This document shows, piece after piece, positions 1 through 14,600 of a stretch of DNA of 64,000 nucleotides. The DNA is taken from the NCBI GenBank assembly GCA_030770535.1, contig JASVEC010000012.1, forward strand, positions 186,001 through 250,000, given 5' to 3'. How positions within the stretch are numbered: the stretch's first letter is position 1; each line of letters opens with the position of its first letter. This stretch comes from Batkoa obscura. Taxonomy: Eukaryota; Entomophthoromycota; Entomophthoromycetes; Entomophthorales; Batkoaceae. The position numbers and the translations under genes are program-made. The notes beneath the pieces are model-generated. The model had not been told where the DNA came from. It ran no database searches and worked only from the letters and a program-made list of their open reading frames with translations.

Positions 1-1459
<1,459 letters not shown>

Positions 1460-1539
1460 AATTAAAAATTAAAAATTAAAATTAAGATGTTTATTTTGAT
1501 TTATTTTATGTCTAATCTTGATCTATTTTTTGTTTAAAT

Positions 1540-3514
1540 TTAAACTGTACATACAGTTGATTTAAAAAATTGTTTAGGATTACCATTAGATAATAGAAAT
1601 TTGCGATTTAATTCTTTTAAAGAGAAACCTAAAAATAAAAATAAAAAGATTAATATTAAATATAATAACAAATTATAATAAAAAATATATAAAAAGAATA
1701 AAATTTAATAAATTCAACTTACTCTTAAAAATTAAATGAGCTTCATTATAATATTTATAAATACTTTCTGCTTCTTTTAAATTGAAATTATTGATATTAA
1801 ATTGTTGATATTGAATCTTCTTATTCTCCGATACCCTTGATAGAAACTCATCATATTTGATCTCTTCTTCATTATTCTTATTATTAAATTCATTACTACT
1901 ATATTTTAAATCAATAGTAGAATTAGCTCCAATAATTAATCCTTGATTCTATTTAAGAGAATAAAAAAATATTATTAATATTAATATTAATATTAAATAT
2001 TAAATATAACAAAACTTACAAATTTCTTTTTACCACTAACAAATTGATTCAATTGATTAATAAACGATAATTGAGTGGCTTGAATGGGTTCACTATTTTT
2101 ATTAAAATAAGCGGTTGTACCGTAGAAATTATTAATTTCATCAATTGCTAATAAAACTGGGAATCTAATAAAAATTAAATTATTATTATTATTAGATATT
2201 ACTTAATTATTAAATATAAATTAATTCTTACTCTTTTTGTTTTTCAAGTACATCAAATAATAATTTCATACAATCCGTTGATACAGCTAAATCATTAATA
2301 CCATTGAGAATTATTTGATTTAATTTAGTTCCTTTAGAAAATTTAACTTGATTAAAGGTTACATCATTTTCTAACACAATCTAAATAAAAATAATATTAA
2401 TTAAATTTATTATTTTATTTTATTTTATTTTGTTCTTATATAAACTTACTTTATCTAAATTATCTTTATTAAGATATTGAACTTGTTTTAAAAATTCATT
2501 AATAAGTTGAGGTTGTTGATATAAATCTTTTTCAATATCTGGATTGTAACTACTTGTACCATTAACCCAGTTAATAGCTATAAAATAAATTATTGAAATT
2601 ATTATGATTAAATTATGATTCTATTAAATTTACCATTCGGTACATAAATTACAAACCAACTTTTTTTAATTAAACTATATGATACTAATTGAAGTAAATG
2701 ACTACTCTTTCCACTCCCAGACATACCGTCTATAATAAAAATATCACATATTAATATTATATTAATTATATTATTAATACTTACCAAGAATAATAGGCAA
2801 TTGTTGTTTTTTAGCATCCATTTCATTAATTAAATTAATCAATTTTAAACTTGAATTTCTTAATAATAAACTGGCTTCTCCAATAAAATTAAACTTTTAA
2901 ATTATTAATATTAGATAAATATTATCATCTTTATAGAAATCATAATAAAACTTACTTCTCTTTCTAAAAATTTGGGTAATAATTTTAATTTATCCGATTT
3001 TTTTAATACATTAGGTAAAGAAAATACTATATTTTCATTCGTTTCTACCATATTTTCCTATTAATAAAAGAAAATAATTCATTAAAAATTAAATTCCATT
3101 TCATTATAGAATAAGTGCTTACCACATTCATTTCAGGTACCATTAAACTAGTTGCTTGCATTAAACTCCAATTTTCAGGTTTAACTTGCTCTAAAGAAAT
3201 GACCTATTTTTATTTAATATTAATTCTTTTTTTCACGAGTTTTGAACATCATAAATATCTAAGCACTTACCCTTTTACTAGTATTACTAGGCCCTGATTT
3301 TTTAGTAAATGCAGTTGTTTTTTTGACTGTACCGCCTAATTGAATTGAATAAAATTTAATATTTTAATCTTGATTTCAAATTCAAGCTGTACAACATACC
3401 TGATTTCAAACATAATCCACCAAGGGTATTAAAATATCTTAAACTACTAGTTTGTTGAATTACTTTCAATCCGACCCAAGATTTATTTCCTTTAACTAAT
3501 GTTGAGGCTATCAT
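1540..3514 (-). CDS. mitochondrial small-subunit ribosomal protein mS29 (DAP3 / Rsm23)
   Basis: GTP-binding protein of the mitochondrial ribosome small subunit. About ten exons are joined by short introns. The product has a basic N-terminus suited to mitochondrial import (MIASTLVKGNKSWVGLK), then the P-loop GMSGSGKSS (plus-strand bases about 2701-2731), then WFVIYVPNG, INWVNGTSSYNPD and a Walker-B-like FPVLLAIDEINNFYG, in DAP3 order. It ends FLLSNGNPKQFFKSTVCTV. The start at 3514 is preferred; an in-frame ATG at 3595 would add 27 Asn/Phe-rich residues unlike a presequence. The first donor is a GTATGT at 3399. Length is roughly 430 residues, normal for the family. Confidence 0.85.
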
Positions 3515-3942
3515 TTTAAAATAATAAAATTCAAAATTCAAAAAATTGAAATTTAATGAATTTCTACATTTTGATCCTATTTTTATAAATCCCAATTTTT
3601 TTTCACAATTTCAATTCTTTTTGTTGAAGAAATTTCTTTTTGTGTCCGAAAGATTGAATATACGAATTAATATAGAATTTGCCAAAGTGACTTAATTTAT
3701 AAATTCAAAATAAAACTTGCCCACAACAAACACGATACTATAAAGTATATGGTCCCCACCTTTATGACTGGCTTTAATCGCTCCATGGTGTCCTCTTTCA
3801 CTTACTTTTATGAAGATCAACCCTTGTTTGACTTTGTCCCATCTCAAGTCCATTCATACTAACTCTCTCTTTTTAAACAAATAAAACAATGGTAATTTGG
3901 TGTCAAAAATAACTCAAGTAATAAAAGAAAGCAAAAAATAGT
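3515..3942. other. intergenic spacer, mS29 to PCNA
   Basis: This 428-bp AT-rich spacer separates the mS29 start from the PCNA stop. I see no gene in it. It should hold the mS29 promoter and the PCNA 3' end. Confidence 0.6.
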
Positions 3943-4950
3943 TTATTCGTCATCAATTTTAGGAGCTAAAAAGTATTGTAAATGACCCATATCATTAATA
4001 GGATATTCAATTAAGATAGGTAAACCTTCCGAAATATTTAAAGAAACGGTTGGTGATAAAGGAGTGGCTTTAGCAAATGAAAGTAAATATTTGACAGCAA
4101 ATCTTAGTGTGATTGGTGATGCACATCGAATTACAGTTTCTACAGTATCCTATAAAATTAGTTCTTAGTTATTGTTATCATTATTATTATTATTATTTTA
4201 AGATTAACAGTTATTATTGCTATTATTATTATTATTATTTTAAAAACTTACATTATCAATACTACTGTTTCCTGGTTTAATACAAGTAGAACCATTGCCA
4301 GTTTCACCATTAGCACCAAATTTAATACTTCCTTTGGAAACTTCAATGACAACTAAAAAAAATTGAATTTTAATTAAACAATCTTATTAAAAAAATCTAA
4401 TAAGAAAAACTTACTTGAATCACTTAAAGTACTAAGATCTCTACAAATTTTAAAGAATTCAGCTGAAGACATTGTAATAACGGTATCATATTTAGTTTCT
4501 GGGATACCAAAATCATCAGCATCAAGATTAATAAGACGAAGATCAAATTCGCTAACTCTAGTTTCATCTAATAAAAAAATTTAAAAAAATCAATATTATT
4601 ATTTTAAACCAAAACTAAAATTTTAACTTACTTTGAGAACTAAAAGTCAATCCTAAAGTTTGAGCTTCATCATCTGCTTTTAAAACAATACTATCATCAT
4701 TTCCTGAACATTTTAATATTTTATTCAAAGATAACAAGGATAATCCAAGAGTCAAATGACGATCACATCGATATGGTTCAAAGCCGTCTGCTTTTAGCAA
4801 TAAAGAAATTAAAGCTACATGGCTGGGATCAATAGCTTGTACTTTAATACCATGATCATCACAATTGAAATTGGCTTCATTAACTAAATCTTTTAATGCT
4901 TCAATTACTTTTTTTAATACACTGCCTTGGGTTAATTTAGCTTCAAGCAT
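3943..4950 (-). CDS. proliferating cell nuclear antigen (sliding clamp)
   Basis: Trimeric DNA clamp for replicative polymerases and repair factors in the nucleus. There are four exons; the first runs 4950 to 4632 and the introns have GTAAGT donors. The start at 4950 gives MLEAKLTQGSVLKKVIEALKD, matching the conserved PCNA N-terminus; an upstream in-frame ATG (5007) would add 19 non-conserved residues and is rejected. Conserved blocks are DPSHVALISLLL, YRCDRHLTLG, LKCSGNDD, the second-domain SAEFFKICRDLS, and the C-terminal LSPTVSLNIS ... MGHLQYFLAPKIDDE. Length is about 260 residues, as expected, with no missing segments. Confidence 0.96.
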
Positions 4951-5868
4951 CTTAATAAATTGAATATTGATAATTTGATTAAGGTAATTTTGATCAATAT
5001 TGATCAAGTCGATTTTTATTCTTATCCTTCATCACTAGTTTCTAGGATAAATCATTGGTTAGAAACACGCTTTCTCATTAAGGTCGAGTTTGATTCGTTA
5101 TTATCAAGTTGATAATAATAGTTCCAATTTCTCCCATAATATTTTGATATTTTAGTGTCTATTCTAGGTAAATTAAGACTTTGATTCAAAAATAAGAATT
5201 TTATAACCAATCAAAAGAGGTTAAAAATTTCTAATTCTTTTAGCGTGTTCCCGTTTTTTAATACTTGAGAGAAAAGCTATCAACATTCAATAGTTTATTT
5301 GATGTCAAAGTTGTATCAAAACATCATAAAACTTAGTTATAGGAGTGACTTATTAATTAATTTATAATTTATATTATATTTATACATCTTGTTGTTTTTG
5401 AATGTGTTATCAATCCTTTATCAAATTTTAGAGATCGTGTTTTTTTTATAAATTTAAAAATATTGATGTTTTTTCTTATTTTGATTTAAACTATTTTTTT
5501 ATAATTTATATCTTTTGTAGCTATTGTATATAAAGTAAATTATTTTTAGCTTTATTTATACTAAGCATTGGTTTTAAAATTTAATACTATATTTTATTAG
5601 TTTTACTTTTTTCATTATAAGTTTACTTTATTCTCTATAGAATTGTATATAAAGTGATCGAGTTTTTCTAATGCCTTGTTATTTAATTAATTATCAGTTA
5701 TCGAATTTATAGATATCTACTATTGTTGAATAACTTAATAAAATCAAAATGTTAACTATAGTTATCTTATTAAAATTATAATCTACTTAATTTACTAAAA
5801 GTAGTTTATTTAAAAAACTCAAAATTAGAATAAAAGTTAAATTTATTATATTAATATATTAACTTTAT
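4951..5868. other. intergenic, PCNA upstream region
   Basis: AT-rich sequence with no supported gene. It should hold the PCNA promoter. I did not see a clear MluI-type (ACGCGT) cell-cycle box. Confidence 0.5.
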
Positions 5869-6765
5869 TTAATTTAAAATAAATTTAGCAATACTATCTT
5901 GTACTTCATCATAAGTAGAAATTTGATCATGTTCACCAAGTTCATCTTAGATAACATCAAATTGTTTTGATACAATATCATATAAATGCTCAGCAAATTG
6001 AATTGTTTGCTGAGAGCTAATAAGGGTATCCTCAGCAGAATCAATTACCAAATACTTTGGTAGTGAAGCATAACTGATCTTGTTCAATGAATCAGAAGTA
6101 ACACTATATTGTGGAGATGCCTTTTTCCATGCATCTGATTTGTTAGTACCAAATGCAAGTTCAATAAATTGATGAATATATAAACTATCTTGTTTAATTA
6201 ATGATTCTAGATCAAAGATACCACCAATTTAAATGAAACCTTTGATTTTATTTACGAACTTACTGTTATTAGTATATTGATTAATATCTAATGCCAATAG
6301 AGCACTTAAATGAGCACCTGCTGAATGACCACCAACAACTATTTTACTATCTTTTAGGTTTAAACTATTTAAAGAAAAAGTAATGTTAAAGAAACCATTT
6401 AAAGTATTTTTGATGTGACTTGGATATTTAATCCCATTGTTTCCACCTTTTTGGCTTAAGTGGTGATGGATGATAGCAGTTACAATACCATAATCTTTAG
6501 CTAAGTTGGCTGCCATAATTTTACTTGGTTCTATATGGGGATGTATTTTTTTGTTTAAGAATTTTACTAACAATCTTTCCGCTCAAATAGCGCTTAAAAA
6601 TGGAAAAAATAATGAAACCAAAAAAAACATCCCCATATCTTCAGATACTCATGCGCCACTTGAAATCCATATCAATAAAGGAGAGTTTAAAGTATAGTTC
6701 GAGGGAGCAATTGAGTCATAAAAATTATATAGATTTAAATTGTTATATCTACAAGTATTCTCGTT
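5869..6765 (-). pseudogene. broken arylformamidase-like alpha/beta hydrolase interrupted by a MITE
   Basis: Minus-strand relic, closely related to the open frame at 25597-26412. It keeps the nucleophile elbow GHSAG in KIVVGGHSAGAHLSALLA, the IEPSKIMAANLAKDYG stretch, SPQYSVTS and the 3' end IAKFILN. It is broken by several in-frame stops: just before the VSEDIEPS block, after KIKGFI, and after KQFDVI. A 100-bp MITE also sits between the codons for VSED and EPSK. The family (Bna7/kynurenine formamidase type or a related esterase) is inferred from GHSAG and the order of blocks. The paralogue at 25.6 kb has lost the motif that this copy keeps. Confidence 0.8.
6536..6635 (-). mobile_element. MITE copy 1 (inside hydrolase pseudogene)
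   Basis: 100-bp element with ends TGGGGATG and CATCCCCA, flanked by TA on both sides. The paralogous empty site at about 25740-25755 (GAAGATATAGAACC) shows that it entered with a 2-bp TA duplication. Orientation is the reverse of the reference form. Confidence 0.9.
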
Positions 6766-7004
6766 TACGTTTTCAGGTTTAGCATAATTTCTATATTATT
6801 AGTGAATAGCTTTAATTAAATGAAGAAAACTTTTCATTTCTACAAATACCCATGGAGTTTATAAACTAATTCAAGAATATTAAATTTTAATTAAGTGAAA
6901 CTAGCAATAAACTTAGAGTAAAAAAAATAGATCGAATGATCATGGCACTTAATAATTTTATTTTTAATATTTAAGCTTAGAGATAATGAATAGCTGTTTG
7001 AATA

Positions 7005-7102
7005 TGGTGTGTTTTTTTGGCTTCATTACTTTTTCCATCTTTTAAGCACTATTGAGCGGAAAACTTGTTAGTAAAATTCTTAAACACAAAAATACATCCC
7101 CA
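7005..7102 (+). mobile_element. MITE copy 2
   Basis: Full-length copy with a slightly altered left end (TGGTGTG) and an intact right end CATCCCCA, flanked by TA. The core TTTTAAGCACTATTGAGCGG is shared with the other copies. Confidence 0.85.
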
Positions 7103-7896
7103 TATATTTATAATAATTTAGTTGGGTTTTTTTATATTCTTCAAGTAGAAGACTAGCTGCTTATATACCTTTGTATAAAGATATAAGCAATACACTGTAG
7201 CAACTCTTCAATAAAGTCCTTTATACCCATAGTGCTCTAAATCATAGAAAACAAGTAGACATTTTCTTAATGTGATTATAATGATACAACTTTATCATTA
7301 TTGTAAAATATAGTCTTGGACTGGACTTTACTTTATAAAACATTAAAATACAAATATTCAATTTAAGGACTTTTGGTAAACACGTTCATTCGGCTGTGTA
7401 TAGATTGCCAAAAATAATCAAAATAATCCGATGTAATTATAGTTAATTAAACTTTATTATCTTATCCCGAATTTCTTAGTAATAATTTTCTTATTGAACT
7501 AAAAGTATGAAAAAAGCAATGTAAGAACCCATATGACAAAAAATTACATATGCTTAGGTGCTCTGAATTATCAAAAAATAAAGATTAATTCAAAATAAAG
7601 TGTAGTAAAAAAAACTTTATCGTTTCATACTAAAATATTATTATAGTTATAAATATATAATATAAGCAAATAACGTATGAACCATCTTAATAAATTTCAA
7701 TAACCTTAACATTTTAAAGTAAATAAATCAAACACTAACGTGATGCGATTATAACATTATATTAAATTATCCTACAGCATATACAATTAGTAACTACTTT
7801 AACCTTACTAAAGGAAAAGATAAATAACACAATATAAGAATTTTCCCAGGAAAGCCCTAATACACTTTCTGTCCTTAATAATAATAAATTATAATA

Positions 7897-7962
7897 TGGG
7901 GATGTATTTTTTTGTTTAAGGATTTTACTAACAATCTTTTCACTCAAATAGCGCTTAAAAAT
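7897..7962 (-). mobile_element. MITE copy 3 (truncated)
   Basis: Starts with TGGGGATG after TA and matches the family through the GCGCTTAAAAAT core. Homology then stops, so about 35 bp of the other end is missing. Confidence 0.8.
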
Positions 7963-8254
7963 ACAATATATTAACCTTTTTATAATAAATATTGAAAGTT
8001 TTGGATTGAATATGACGATAAAATTTTATATTTTTATAATGTTCACACCTGGTAGTGAAATAGAATTTTAAAATGAATGTAAACAAATCTAATATAAAAG
8101 TTATCCGATAAAATACCTAATATTTCAAATCATAGATCCTAAAAAAATAATTAAACAATATATGGATGATTATATTATTAAAATTACCATTAAATAACAT
8201 AAACCCTTGATTGTAAGTTTGAATTTTATAAAATACAAATTACTATAGTATATA

Positions 8255-8354
8255 TGGGGGTGTTTTTTTTGGTCTCATTATTTTTTCCATTTTTTAAGCG
8301 CTATTTGAGTGGAAAGATTGTTAGCAAAATTCTTAAACAAAAAAAACATCCCCA
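8255..8354 (+). mobile_element. MITE copy 4
   Basis: Full-length 100-bp copy, TGGGGGTG to CATCCCCA, between TA dinucleotides, with the intact AAGCGCTATTTGAGTGG core. Confidence 0.9.
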
Positions 8355-9047
8355 TATATTATTTTTACTAATACCTTAAAGAATTAAAAAAAGCGTTATA
8401 AATTTATTTTTTATTTTTTTATTTTCTTATTTTTGCAAGTTTTTAATGTTGAATTGCATATTTAAAAAAATTATTTGTTAAACTTAGTTCAATTACTACT
8501 TTTTTTCATTATAATATTTATTTACATAAACTTTGATCCTTGCAGAATATAAAATAGATAGGATGAATAACTGTAAACTAGTAAGCTATAATAATGATAT
8601 TATTTAATTTAGTATTAAGATAAGCTTTTAATAAATTAAATTTTTTAGCTAATTCGTCCATAATTTATTAAAATTTGATACTTTAATACTCATATTACCA
8701 GTTATGTTATTACTACTAACTGTTTCATTTGATTTATTATTGTTAGTATAATACTAAACTACTAATGATAAACTTTAGTATTACCTCTTCTTAAGTCTAA
8801 TTCCAAATACTTCTAAGTGAGTCTTTAAAATAATTAAAACTTTTTTAAATAACCACTACTACTACTTCTTATATTTATCAAAACAACCTTCTAAAATATA
8901 TCCTTAACAAATTACCTCTTCAAATAACAATCCCTGCCTATAGTCATTCACATCTTCAAATAACAAACAATAAATAGTTTAAATACATTTATATTTTATT
9001 CATATTTTTTTAAATTTCAAAAAGTAAGTCTGTTAAACGTCAACTAT

Positions 9048-10223
9048 TTACCATCCCCTTTGAGAATATTTTTGGCTAGCTGGGAGGTCATCACAGTTGA
9101 TACCAACCATAGCTTCACCTAAATTCTCTGATACTTCAGCAAGTGTTTTAGCATCTTTATAATGGGTAACAGCTTGTACAATAGCTTTGGCACGTTTAGC
9201 GGCATCACCTGATTTAAAGATACCCTAATAAAAACATTAGTACTAATTTGACTTATTTACTTAAAAAACTTACAGATCCAACGAAAACACCATCACAACC
9301 TAATTGCATCATGAGGGCAGCATCAGCTGGGGTGGCAACACCACCAGCAGCAAAGTTAACAACTGGGAGACGACCTAATTTAGCGGTTTCCTTTAATAAG
9401 TCAAATGGAGCACGTAATTCTTTAGCATAAGCATATAATTCTTGTTCAGACATAAGTTGAGCACGACGAATTTGAGCAGAAACAGTACGAGTGTGACGTA
9501 CAGCTTCAATCACATTACCAGTTCCAGCTTCACCCTGAAAAATAAAAATTGTCAATTTGGATTGATTTTTAAATTAAATTATAATTATAATTACCTTGGT
9601 ACGGATCATAGCAGCACCTTCATTAATACGACGTAAAGCTTCACCAAGATCTTTGCAACCGCAAACGAAAGGTACTTTAAAGTCAGATTTGTTGATGTGA
9701 TGTTCATCATCAGCTGGGGTAAGTACTTCGGATTCATCAATATAATCAATATCAATAGCTTCAAGGATCTTTATATATTGCATAAAAAATGACCGAAAAA
9801 TAATACAAATTAAATTACCTGAGCTTCAACAAAGTGACCGATACGTACTTTAGCCATAACTGGAATGGTTACGGCTTCTTTAATCTTTTTGATCATATCT
9901 GGGTCAGACATACGTGCTACACCACCATCTTTACGAATATCAGCTGGTACTCTTTCTAAAGCCATAACAGCACAGGCCCCAGCTTCTTCAGCAATACGAG
10001 CTTGCTCAGCATTTACGACATCCATGATGACACCTCCCTAATAATTGAATTAGTATGTTTGTTTAGAGTTAGTATTAGTTTATTAGCGTGATTATTGTAT
10101 AAAATTGAAATATTTAATAAAAATAGATAGAAAATAATACATTACCTTTAACATTTTAGCCATACCAGCTTTAACTTCGAAAGTGGCAGTGGAAACATTG
10201 TTTTGAGCGTTAGTAGCAGTCAT
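9048..10223 (-). CDS. pyridoxal 5'-phosphate synthase lyase subunit (PDX1/SNZ)
   Basis: Makes PLP from ribose 5-phosphate, glyceraldehyde 3-phosphate and ammonia, the last normally supplied by the PDX2/SNO glutaminase, which is not in this window. Five exons; the first encodes [20 protein letters not shown] and ends at a GTAATG donor near 10145. Diagnostic blocks are [55 protein letters not shown] (with the substrate-binding Lys), [32 protein letters not shown] and [18 protein letters not shown]. The C-terminus reads [19 protein letters not shown]. About 300 residues, full length for the family. Confidence 0.96.
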
Positions 10224-10934
10224 TGTTTAGTATGTATTTATTTTTAGTTTAAAAAAATAGAGCCATCTAGTTATAGTATCTTCTTTTTATACCTTCGATT
10301 TTTTTAGTATAGCTTCCTTTTGGTTAGTTTCGATGTTAGCCAATGATCTCGATTACCTTCTATTTCTTAGTGGTTTGAAGATCCAATCAGTTAACAGCCT
10401 TTAAAGGTTGAAAAATTTCGCTTTTTTATTCTTTGGATTTGATAGATTTTTATTTGAGTTAAGACTTTTCAAACTTATTTAGTCAATCTCTTGAAAATTT
10501 AAATTCAATGACTCATTATTTTCTCGGATTTGAACCAATCATTGAGTTTGCTTTATTTTTTATACTCGCTTCTATTATTTTGAAGAATTAAATAGTTGGT
10601 TTGCAGTAGTCTATTTGTAATACGATTGAAGTACAAAATAGTTGATTATAATAAATAATTATTAAATAATTAAAAAATAAAATCGAAATTTAAATATTAC
10701 TTTAGTAGATTATTTCAAAATAAATAATATTTCAAATTTTTGCCATTAATATCAAATTAAGACTCTTACTATTTTAGATGAATTAATTTAATAAAAGTCA
10801 TCATCACTCTATCCCTTAATTATTATAACTTCTAATTTTCAATCCATTTATTTTTTCGCTTATAAATTAACGAACCTTATAGTCCCATTATTCATTCTTT
10901 TTACCCGAAAAAAAAGAAAATAGAACTATCAATT
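10224..10934. other. divergent intergenic region, PDX1 and NDPK-like gene
   Basis: About 710 bp between two divergent starts, so it should hold both promoters. No reading frame or RNA gene was recognised. Confidence 0.55.
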
Positions 10935-11635
10935 ATGAAGTTCATTATTACTTGCTTCCAAATACTAAATTTAATATATTTAATAACTAGCTGCGATTTA
11001 ACTCACTGGTACTATAATCAAGTAAAGACACATTAAAAATTTAAGATATGATGTATTAACGTGATACTCTGTTTTTCTAGGAAACTACACTTGCTATAGT
11101 TAAGCCTGAGTTTGCTAATGTGAATAATATGGAAATTATTTCTAGTTATATAATAAATCAAGGGAGCGAAGAAGGACAAAAATTGGAACTTATTAATTGG
11201 AGAAAAGAAAAACTGGATAAAGTGAAAGTGAAAGAATTTTATGAAGAACATGTGGATAAAGGGTTTTTTGAAGATCTGGTGAAATACATGATTAGGTAAA
11301 ATAAGATCATTATGCTATAACACTTTTAGTTTATTAAAATAAAAATGATAGTGATGAAGTTTATCTATTTCAACTAAAAGGATATAAAGCTATTAGTAGG
11401 TGGCGTAATTATATTGGTAGTACTGACCCAGAAGTTGATAGAAAGAATAATGTAAATAGGTAAAATAACAATATCAATAATATAAAACTATATAAACTAT
11501 ATAAACTAACAATATCAATTTTATTAACCATATGTTAGCTTACGTGCTTTGATAGGTTTAGATAAGACTAAAAACGGGTTTCATGGTTCAGATTCACTGT
11601 TATCAAGTGTAAGAGAAATTGATTTGTTTTATTAA
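10935..11635 (+). CDS. nucleoside diphosphate kinase family protein with an N-terminal signal peptide
   Basis: Four exons: 10935-11021, 11081 to about 11292, about 11352-11459, and about 11539-11635, phases agreeing. The 168-residue product begins MKFIITCFQILNLIYLITSC, a hydrophobic leader ending near Cys20. The NDPK fold follows: ETTLAIVKPEF (the active-site Lys), VKEFYEEHVDKGFFEDLVKY, GSTDPEVDRKNN, SLRALIGLDKTKNGFHGSDS (with the catalytic His) and REIDLFY. DPEVDRKNN plus LRALIG resembles the NME5/NME6-like branch more than housekeeping NDPK. Targeting to the secretory pathway is inferred from the leader. The third exon acceptor was chosen because the nearer TTTTAG site leads to a stop. Confidence 0.82.
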
Positions 11636-11679
11636 AGTAATAAAAAGTGAACAAACTTTTAAATATTCAAAAAAATCAT

Positions 11680-14600
11680 TTATTTTTTATTCTCAATAAT
11701 AGTTAAAATGTCCGTAACTTCATTAAGTACAATGACAGATGGGAAAAAGAGAGTCACGAATAGATTGACGGAAACAGCGGAAAAGGAAGTGACAACAGCA
11801 AATATATAACGTGGAGCAAATAATTTCCAAACCATTAAATGACGTTGATGGTATCCTGCCCATAATGAAGAAAATGCTAAATCTAAACTAAAGATTAAGA
11901 AATACACATTAAAATATCTCATCAAACAATGGGGTATAGTAGTGTATAGCTTATTTAAATTAGGTTCTGATTTAAAATAATAAATGTAAAGCATAGCTAA
12001 GGCTATTAAAATTTGTCCTGAGGTGGTATTAAGGATGATTAATAAAGGAGAAAGTAAGTTATGCTTTTCGTATAAACCAACAAACCCGATATTCCATTGT
12101 AATGAAGATAAAGTGGCCTGATGTCCAGTTGAAAAAAATATTAATTTGGATACTAAAAACAACCATAATACAAAACTGATTTGAAGGGAGTTTGGTAAAA
12201 TGGATGACTTATTATTATCACCTCTAGGTAATAATAAATAAATCTCCTTAATTAAATCAACAATATTTGAATATATTATTATTGCTATGAGCCCAAGGGA
12301 TACTACTATACTTCCCATGGGTAATTGTACTGAGATTAGTAACAAGTAAATTATACTTAAAAATAATAAGATTGGAGCAGCATACCCATTGCCAATACCT
12401 AATACTACCATCGAATGAATTACACTATTATTATTATCTTTATCATCAGCATTTGTGTTGTTGTATTGAATCATTTCAACATTAATAAGTAATGGATTAC
12501 TGAAAAACAAGAATAAACCAGTAATTAAAAATAAACTGATTGTTAAACGTATCAAATAAATCTTGATAAAATTAAGTAAATCAAAATACACTGGATTTTC
12601 ATTGATTAATGTAATATTATTATTATCTATAAAATAATATAATGTTATTAACACTACATAAACTGGGAATAGATAATCCATCCAAATAGGTGCTGATGTG
12701 AAATAACTCTTTGTTTGTTTAAATTGATAAACTATCAAATTCTTTAACAAAAACGCTACCATCAAACTAATTAATATGACTGGATAAGATGTAATAGTTG
12801 AAAAGGACTCTAAAGAATTAGTGGCATTACTCAACATAGCAAACAACTTATTATTGAATAAAATGTTAGTCAAATTATAAAATGTTGGTTTACAATATTC
12901 CATCTGTTCTTCTCTACAAATAGTAATTTGGTATTGAATTGTAAATAATAGTAACAAAGCTGAACTGTATTGTACTAATTTATTGCTGTTTGTTTTCATA
13001 ATATTGCTCCTATTATCCGTATTGTTATTATTGTTTAAATAAAACTTTAAATAACAAATAAGTCCAACATGATAAAACACCAACAAATAATAAATTAAAG
13101 AGTCTTCACTGATTACTAAATTGACTGAAGCGTTGGTAAATATAATAAATAATATCGTAATTACATTATTCACTATAAAAAACAAATCCATAGAATTGTA
13201 ATTAACATTAATAATATTCTTAATATTAAGCTTAACAATTGATTCCTTTTCCATAGTTTCGTAACCAAAATTAATAAAATATCCAACAACGGATGCTGCT
13301 AATATTGAAAAGATAAAATTATCTTCTAAAACTGGGGTAGCTCTAATTATACCTAATAATCCACAGATACCACCGATAAATCCTGTTCCAAATAATAAAG
13401 ATAATAATCTACCCATCCTTAGATTAAAGTTATTTTCATACTGTTTCGTGGGATATGTTTTAAACATTATTTCACATGCTAACATTACACAACTTACTAA
13501 CAATAAAAATAATCCCATCTGAATATTCGTTTGATTAAATTGAGCCCATCGATTTTTACAATTATTTAAATTCAAATTGAAAAATTGATAGGAATTTGAA
13601 ATTAATTGCTTTAAATCATTAATATCAACGCTCTCTTTATTATTGACATTCTCAATAGCATCATTAAACTTATTATAATATTCCAACAACTCATCGTTAA
13701 TGTGTAATGGATCATTTGGATTTAATTTGTTATATTCATTTAAATACGTATAGATTTGCTTTATATTTCTTTTAAGGTAATTAATAAATCGAATATCATT
13801 TACGTCACTTAAAAATAAATCTAGAATTACTTTGCCCAAATTATTAAAAGGTACCTCTAAGCCCATTAATAAACTAAATGTTGGTACAAAATCAATTTGA
13901 TTAACAGTACGTACCTTATCATTAAATACATGATTGATTTGATTTCCATTAATTAATTCATTATAACTGTTATCTTCATTCAATAAGTTTAATTTCATAA
14001 ATAACTCTTTCTGTTGATAATAATCCCTGATCTTCTTCTTACTCAAAACAATCAATCCAGCTTCAATCTCATTATTACTTTCTCCACCATGGTCTCCTTT
14101 CATATCCATACCATGGTCACCAAACACAAACAGTATTGTATCTTCGTCCATCTTTTGATATAAATCAAAGATAAACTCATCCATCTGTTTCAACTTTCTT
14201 TTCATTTCACTATGGTTAGGTCCATATCTATGCCCACAATGATCGACCCCCAAAAAATGAGCAATAATCACATCCCATTCCTTTTCTGCGTTTTTGTTGT
14301 AAAACACATCATCAAATTGTTGAAATATACTATTATCTACGGTATCTAAGTCCCAAACATTGAATGAATCAGAGCCTAGCTCTATATCAAACTTATTAGG
14401 ATATAAACTTAACCAAGTATCATCCCCTAAAAAGGCAATAGATTTATTATTATTTACTAATTGACTAATTATGTTATCCTCTGTTATATTTCCTCCATTA
14501 AAATTAGCACCGGCATCGATAAAAGTTGGTAATGAACCGGTAGTCAAACCTTTGATCCTTTGTAAAGTAGTAGTTGGAGCATCAGCGATAAATTTAAATA

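Larger units (their letters stand above)
6770..9047. other. gene-free stretch with three MITE copies
   Basis: Apart from MITE copies 2-4, no coding signal was found on either strand. Short open frames here begin inside MITEs or lack any conserved pattern. Confidence 0.6.

Noticed and set aside
4951-5007. Longer PCNA N-terminus from the upstream ATG
   Set aside because: It would add 19 residues before the conserved MLEAKL start; PCNA length and N-terminus are nearly invariant.
6506-6782. Two plus-strand frames of 60-63 codons
   Set aside because: They start in or next to MITE copy 1 and read antisense to the hydrolase pseudogene; the ATG comes from the MITE.
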